Of a stretch of DNA of 64,000 nucleotides, positions 61,071-64,000 are shown one piece after another (position 1 is the first letter of the stretch; each line of letters starts with the position of its first letter). Both the position numbers and the translations under genes were made by a program. A model generated the notes under the pieces. That model ran no database searches, was not told where the DNA came from, and saw only the letters and a list, made by a program, of their open reading frames with translations. The DNA is from Spirogloea muscicola (taxonomy: Eukaryota > Streptophyta > Zygnematophyceae > Spirogloeales > Spirogloeaceae), in assembly GCA_009602725.1 (NCBI GenBank), contig WELB01000019.1, forward strand, positions 275,705-339,704, written 5' to 3'.

Positions 61071-63269
61071 CTAGGCACTCGTGAGTGGCAACTTTACCTT
61101 GGCCAGGAGCTCCTCGAGTGGCGGGTCTGTCCACGTGAGTGTGCCGAGGTCTATCTTTGCAGTGTGTGGCCGGTCAGCGAATGTCAGGCCCTGCTTCAAG
61201 CAAGAGCCCGAATATGCAGCAGCATTGGTGTAATGAGCTAGCTGCGGCCTATGCTTGTGCACAGGCAACTCCTTTGGAGCACGGACGACAGTACATGCCT
61301 CACAGAAAACTACAAGTACCACTCCACAACAGTAATCTTTAGGACGATGAGTGCCTAACACAAGATTGTGGTCATAAAACACTACAGTGCCCATTCCTAA
61401 GCATGACATTCTAGGCTGCCAACAACCGTGCTGTTGGTGAGAATAAGGTGAGGGAGAGGCTGAACTACCTGGAGTTGCTGCACACTTTCTTCCGTGCAGT
61501 CCTCTGGGGCAAATGACTTGGGGTGCCAGCTGCGTGCGGACCAGTCGGCGAACGTGACAGAGAAGTTCGAGATCTGCGCTGCGGCTGTCATCTGCCAGCC
61601 ACCACGCCGCAGACTGGAGTGACCTCAAACCCATGTCAAGTAGCACCAAAAGCCAGCTCGCCGCAGACAGAGCCTCCCAGTGGGGCAGGCCGCAATCTGT
61701 TGTCACAGGTGGCCGACTCACTAGGCATGCGCAGCAATGTATCTGGCAGGGAGGGGGGGCTCGGCTGCTGCCTTCTATCGCACGTGGAGGAAGGTCTGAA
61801 TGTAGTGCTCGTCGGCGTAGCAGTGGTACGACGGGTGATTCTGCATGGCAGCATTTTGGGTTCAGCACTTTGGCAGGTAGAAGTATAGCTCACAACGACT
61901 GGTCAGTCCAAGCTGAGCCACCGCAAAGCTTACCTTGCAGTCCCAGCGGAACTTGGTGCAAATTCTTCTGTCAGCCACAACGGCTTTTGCATGCCGTCTC
62001 TGCAACGCAAACCACTGCGCCGCCGCAGCCGACGTATCTGAGTCGACGTGCGTACACGTCAAGTGGGCGCACCCCTTTCAATGCTGCTAAATGCTGGTAC
62101 TTGTCCTGCACCTCTGGGCACCGTGCACCTTGACAGTTGCTGCCGATTTTCACTAGCGAACGGTATAGTCAGCGTTCCAGCCTTGGCCACGTCAAGTCAG
62201 GTTCAAGCTTATTCAACTGTCTTTTTGGTGTTTCATACTTGTGTAGGCACCTGCGAGCCCTTTCGCCAGTCGCTCTTTCGGACCTCGGGCAGCATGTCGC
62301 CCTCGTGGTACCGCCCTGCGCCATGTGGGCCGTAGTCAATATAGCTGCCACGCGCCGCGAAAAGGGCGGTCAGAGAAGGAAAGGGACGGAGGCAGAGAGG
62401 AGGGAGGGGGGGAGATTTTGCAGAGGGGCTGATGAGCTCAGCTTGGTGTCAACATTTCCGAGCCGCCTTATGTGTCTGCTGCTTGACGGGTCTCGTAATC
62501 AAGGTGGGCGGACCTCACCTGTCAACGAAGCTGGTCTCTGCACCGAGAAGGTAATCATATGCGTAGTCGAAGCTTCTGATGGGGATGCAGCTGCACGTAG
62601 CCACGTTCTAGACGTGTGATGAGGCCGGGCACTGATTCTAGAATGCCTGCAGCTGCTCACGACTGCAAGGACATTGCCGGATAATCAATTTGGGAGGCAG
62701 GACAGAGCTCACGACTCGGAGAGGAGCAAGAAATGTGTGTTCCGGGGATCGAGGAGCGCAACAGCCAGCAGCCGCTTCTCGGCCTCCACAACGTCCAGGT
62801 CCCCCCAGTGAACCTGCATTGCAAATCGGTATGACAACCGTGGCCAGGACGTCATGGGCTGGCTGACCTTGCGGCTACCTTCCTGCCAAATTTCAGCGGA
62901 GTTCTTGCAGCAGCAACACGCTATGATCTCCATAATGAGGTGTCAAAATCCTTTGTCATATTTTGGTAATTCTAGACTCGCAAATAACTCAACAGCTGAC
63001 ATATTTATTGCACTATTTCTTTCTCAGGGCTTGGGGTTTGCAGTTGACATGTACCATCCTAGTCATCACAAAGATGGGGGATTGACGACCTACATGGCCG
63101 GTCTGCGCGATCTCCGTGTCGATGAAGAGGTCGCTGGTCAGCGCCATAGTTGAACGGTTGTACTTGAACCCCGGCGGCGCATGCACGTAGATGCGGAAGC
63201 GACCTGCACCCGGCTGCGCGAGTGCGGGAGCGCTGCCCATGAAGCTGGTCAGTGAAGGCGCCGCTGTGC
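61071..63269 (-). CDS. Core-2/I-branching-type glycosyltransferase (GT14, DUF266), 5' end missing
   Basis: Golgi type II membrane glycosyltransferase family of plants. Exons 63269-63094, 62813-62713, 62590-62519, 62344-62251, 62014-61934, 61840-61784, 61591-61469, then a less certain last exon about 61193-61071. Blocks in order: FRIYVHAPPGFKYNRST, VHWGDLDVVEAEKRLLAVAL, THFLLLSESCIPIRSFDYAY, SFVDSYIDYGPHGAGRY, SDWRKGSQ|WFALQRRHAKAV, YHCYADEHYIQTFL, SVTFADWSARSWHPKSF. The spacing follows plant DUF266 proteins. The N-terminal anchor is not found; the exon at 63269 begins in phase 1, so at least one exon is upstream, in the repeats or beyond the window. The last exon (TAKIDLGTLTWTDPP) does not resemble the usual C-terminus and may be misassigned. 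Confidence 0.88.
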
Positions 63270-64000
63270 CTGAGAGCAAGACTGGGCGGCGACGTGACGA
63301 GAGAGGGTAACAAGGGTAAGGAAAATGTGATGAAAAGCCCCTCTTGAGCTTATCACGGTAAGCTCAGAATCACAGGGCTTGAGCGCAGGGAAGACAAATG
63401 GCAAAGAAGTGGAAACAGGATTGAGGGCTTATATTACAGAGAGAAGGCGCGCGGTGCGCATGAAATTGAAAGGGAGGCCAATTCTAGCCTTACAAATGTC
63501 CTGTTAACTGGGTAATGAGCTAGCTAGGGGGGGGCTTATATTAAAGGCTTAAAGTGAGAGAAAGGGGTGAGGGAAAAGGAGGAATAGCATAGGCAGGGGG
63601 GCAGGGAGGGCGGGGCGTGGGGTTGGAACATGGTGAAGAAGGGGTGATGAAACAAGAAATGTGGAGAAAGAGGGGGGAGGAGCGGGAGAACTGCGCAAGA
63701 AAGGTCGACGAAAAGGGCTGAGAGAGAGAGAGAGAGAGGAAAAACAGAGCAAGGAGTTAGTTGGAGAGAAGGCCAGGGAAAGGCTAGATGGACACAACGA
63801 GAGGAGGCGCGCGCTGCCCATGGGAAATAAGGGAGGCCAATTCAACCGAAGCCGTGAAACATTGTTCAGCGAAACGAGAGATACGCGCGCCGCGGGGGGC
63901 GATAAGGAGCGGAGGCGAAGCGAGTGGCTTTGGAGCGAGACGAGGCCGAGCGGAGGACTGCTCAGTGGCGGGGGAGCCACTGGGCAGTGGCGGCTGGAGG
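63270..64000. repeat. Repeat-rich window end
   Basis: 63438-63530 is a repeat B copy nearly identical to 7638-7705 and beyond. 63800-63890 is a second, diverged repeat B copy sharing CCAATTCA...ACATTGTTCAG with 54205-54235. A GA-rich tract with (AG)9-type runs spans about 63545-63780. No coding exon for the glycosyltransferase was recognised. Confidence 0.65.

Overview
This is nuclear DNA of a photosynthetic green-lineage eukaryote, most likely a green alga. It encodes a plastid Tic22 import factor, the plant-type MPBQ/MSBQ methyltransferase VTE3 and a plant MTV1/tepsin homologue. It has many short GT-AG introns and degenerate AAACCCT (plant telomere-like) tracts. GC content is high and first exons are very GC-rich; all three assembly gaps fall at or next to them. 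I cannot tell streptophyte from chlorophyte algae from this window alone.

Layout. 1-2585 (+): 3' part of a PIF1 helicase. 2.6-18.5 kb: an accessory block with almost no host genes, a patchwork of inverted and direct duplications. It holds a retroelement-type zinc-knuckle fossil, a palindromic cytosine-methyltransferase fragment, fragments of a probable LINE C-terminus, a ~60-bp hairpin repeat in many copies, a pogo-like MITE, an unclassified multi-copy protein family ('family A') and one small EF-hand gene. The block lies between two direct copies of the 3' end of the ETFA gene. 18.6-20.7 kb (-): ETFA. 21.6-24.2 (+): TIC22. 25.0-28.6 (-): MTV1-like. 29.3-32.3 (+): U1-70K. 33.7-35.7: a Myb/SANT-like gene with an inverted duplication enclosing a subtilase fragment, then a tandem repeat. 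36.7: first exon of an unrecognised gene. 38.1-41.8 (-): USP36-type deubiquitinase. 42.2-45.1 (+): deoxyhypusine synthase. 46.3-53.6 (-): FANCJ/BRIP1-like Fe-S helicase. 53.6-55.2: repeats. 55.2-56.9 (-): VTE3. 57.8-60.3 (+): IAH1-type SGNH esterase with a Gypsy RT fossil in an intron. 60.7-61.1 (+): unknown. 61.1-63.3 (-): GT14/DUF266 glycosyltransferase, 5' end not found. 63.3-64.0: repeats.

The host genes are unrelated housekeeping genes (helicases, splicing, ubiquitin, hypusine, plastid import, tocopherol/plastoquinone) and form no pathway cluster. Exon coordinates were derived by hand: junctions were accepted when GT/GC-AG signals, reading phase and family conservation agreed. The most unusual feature is the 3.3-18.5 kb block, where nearly every repeat exists as an inverted pair, often with arms only tens of bases apart.
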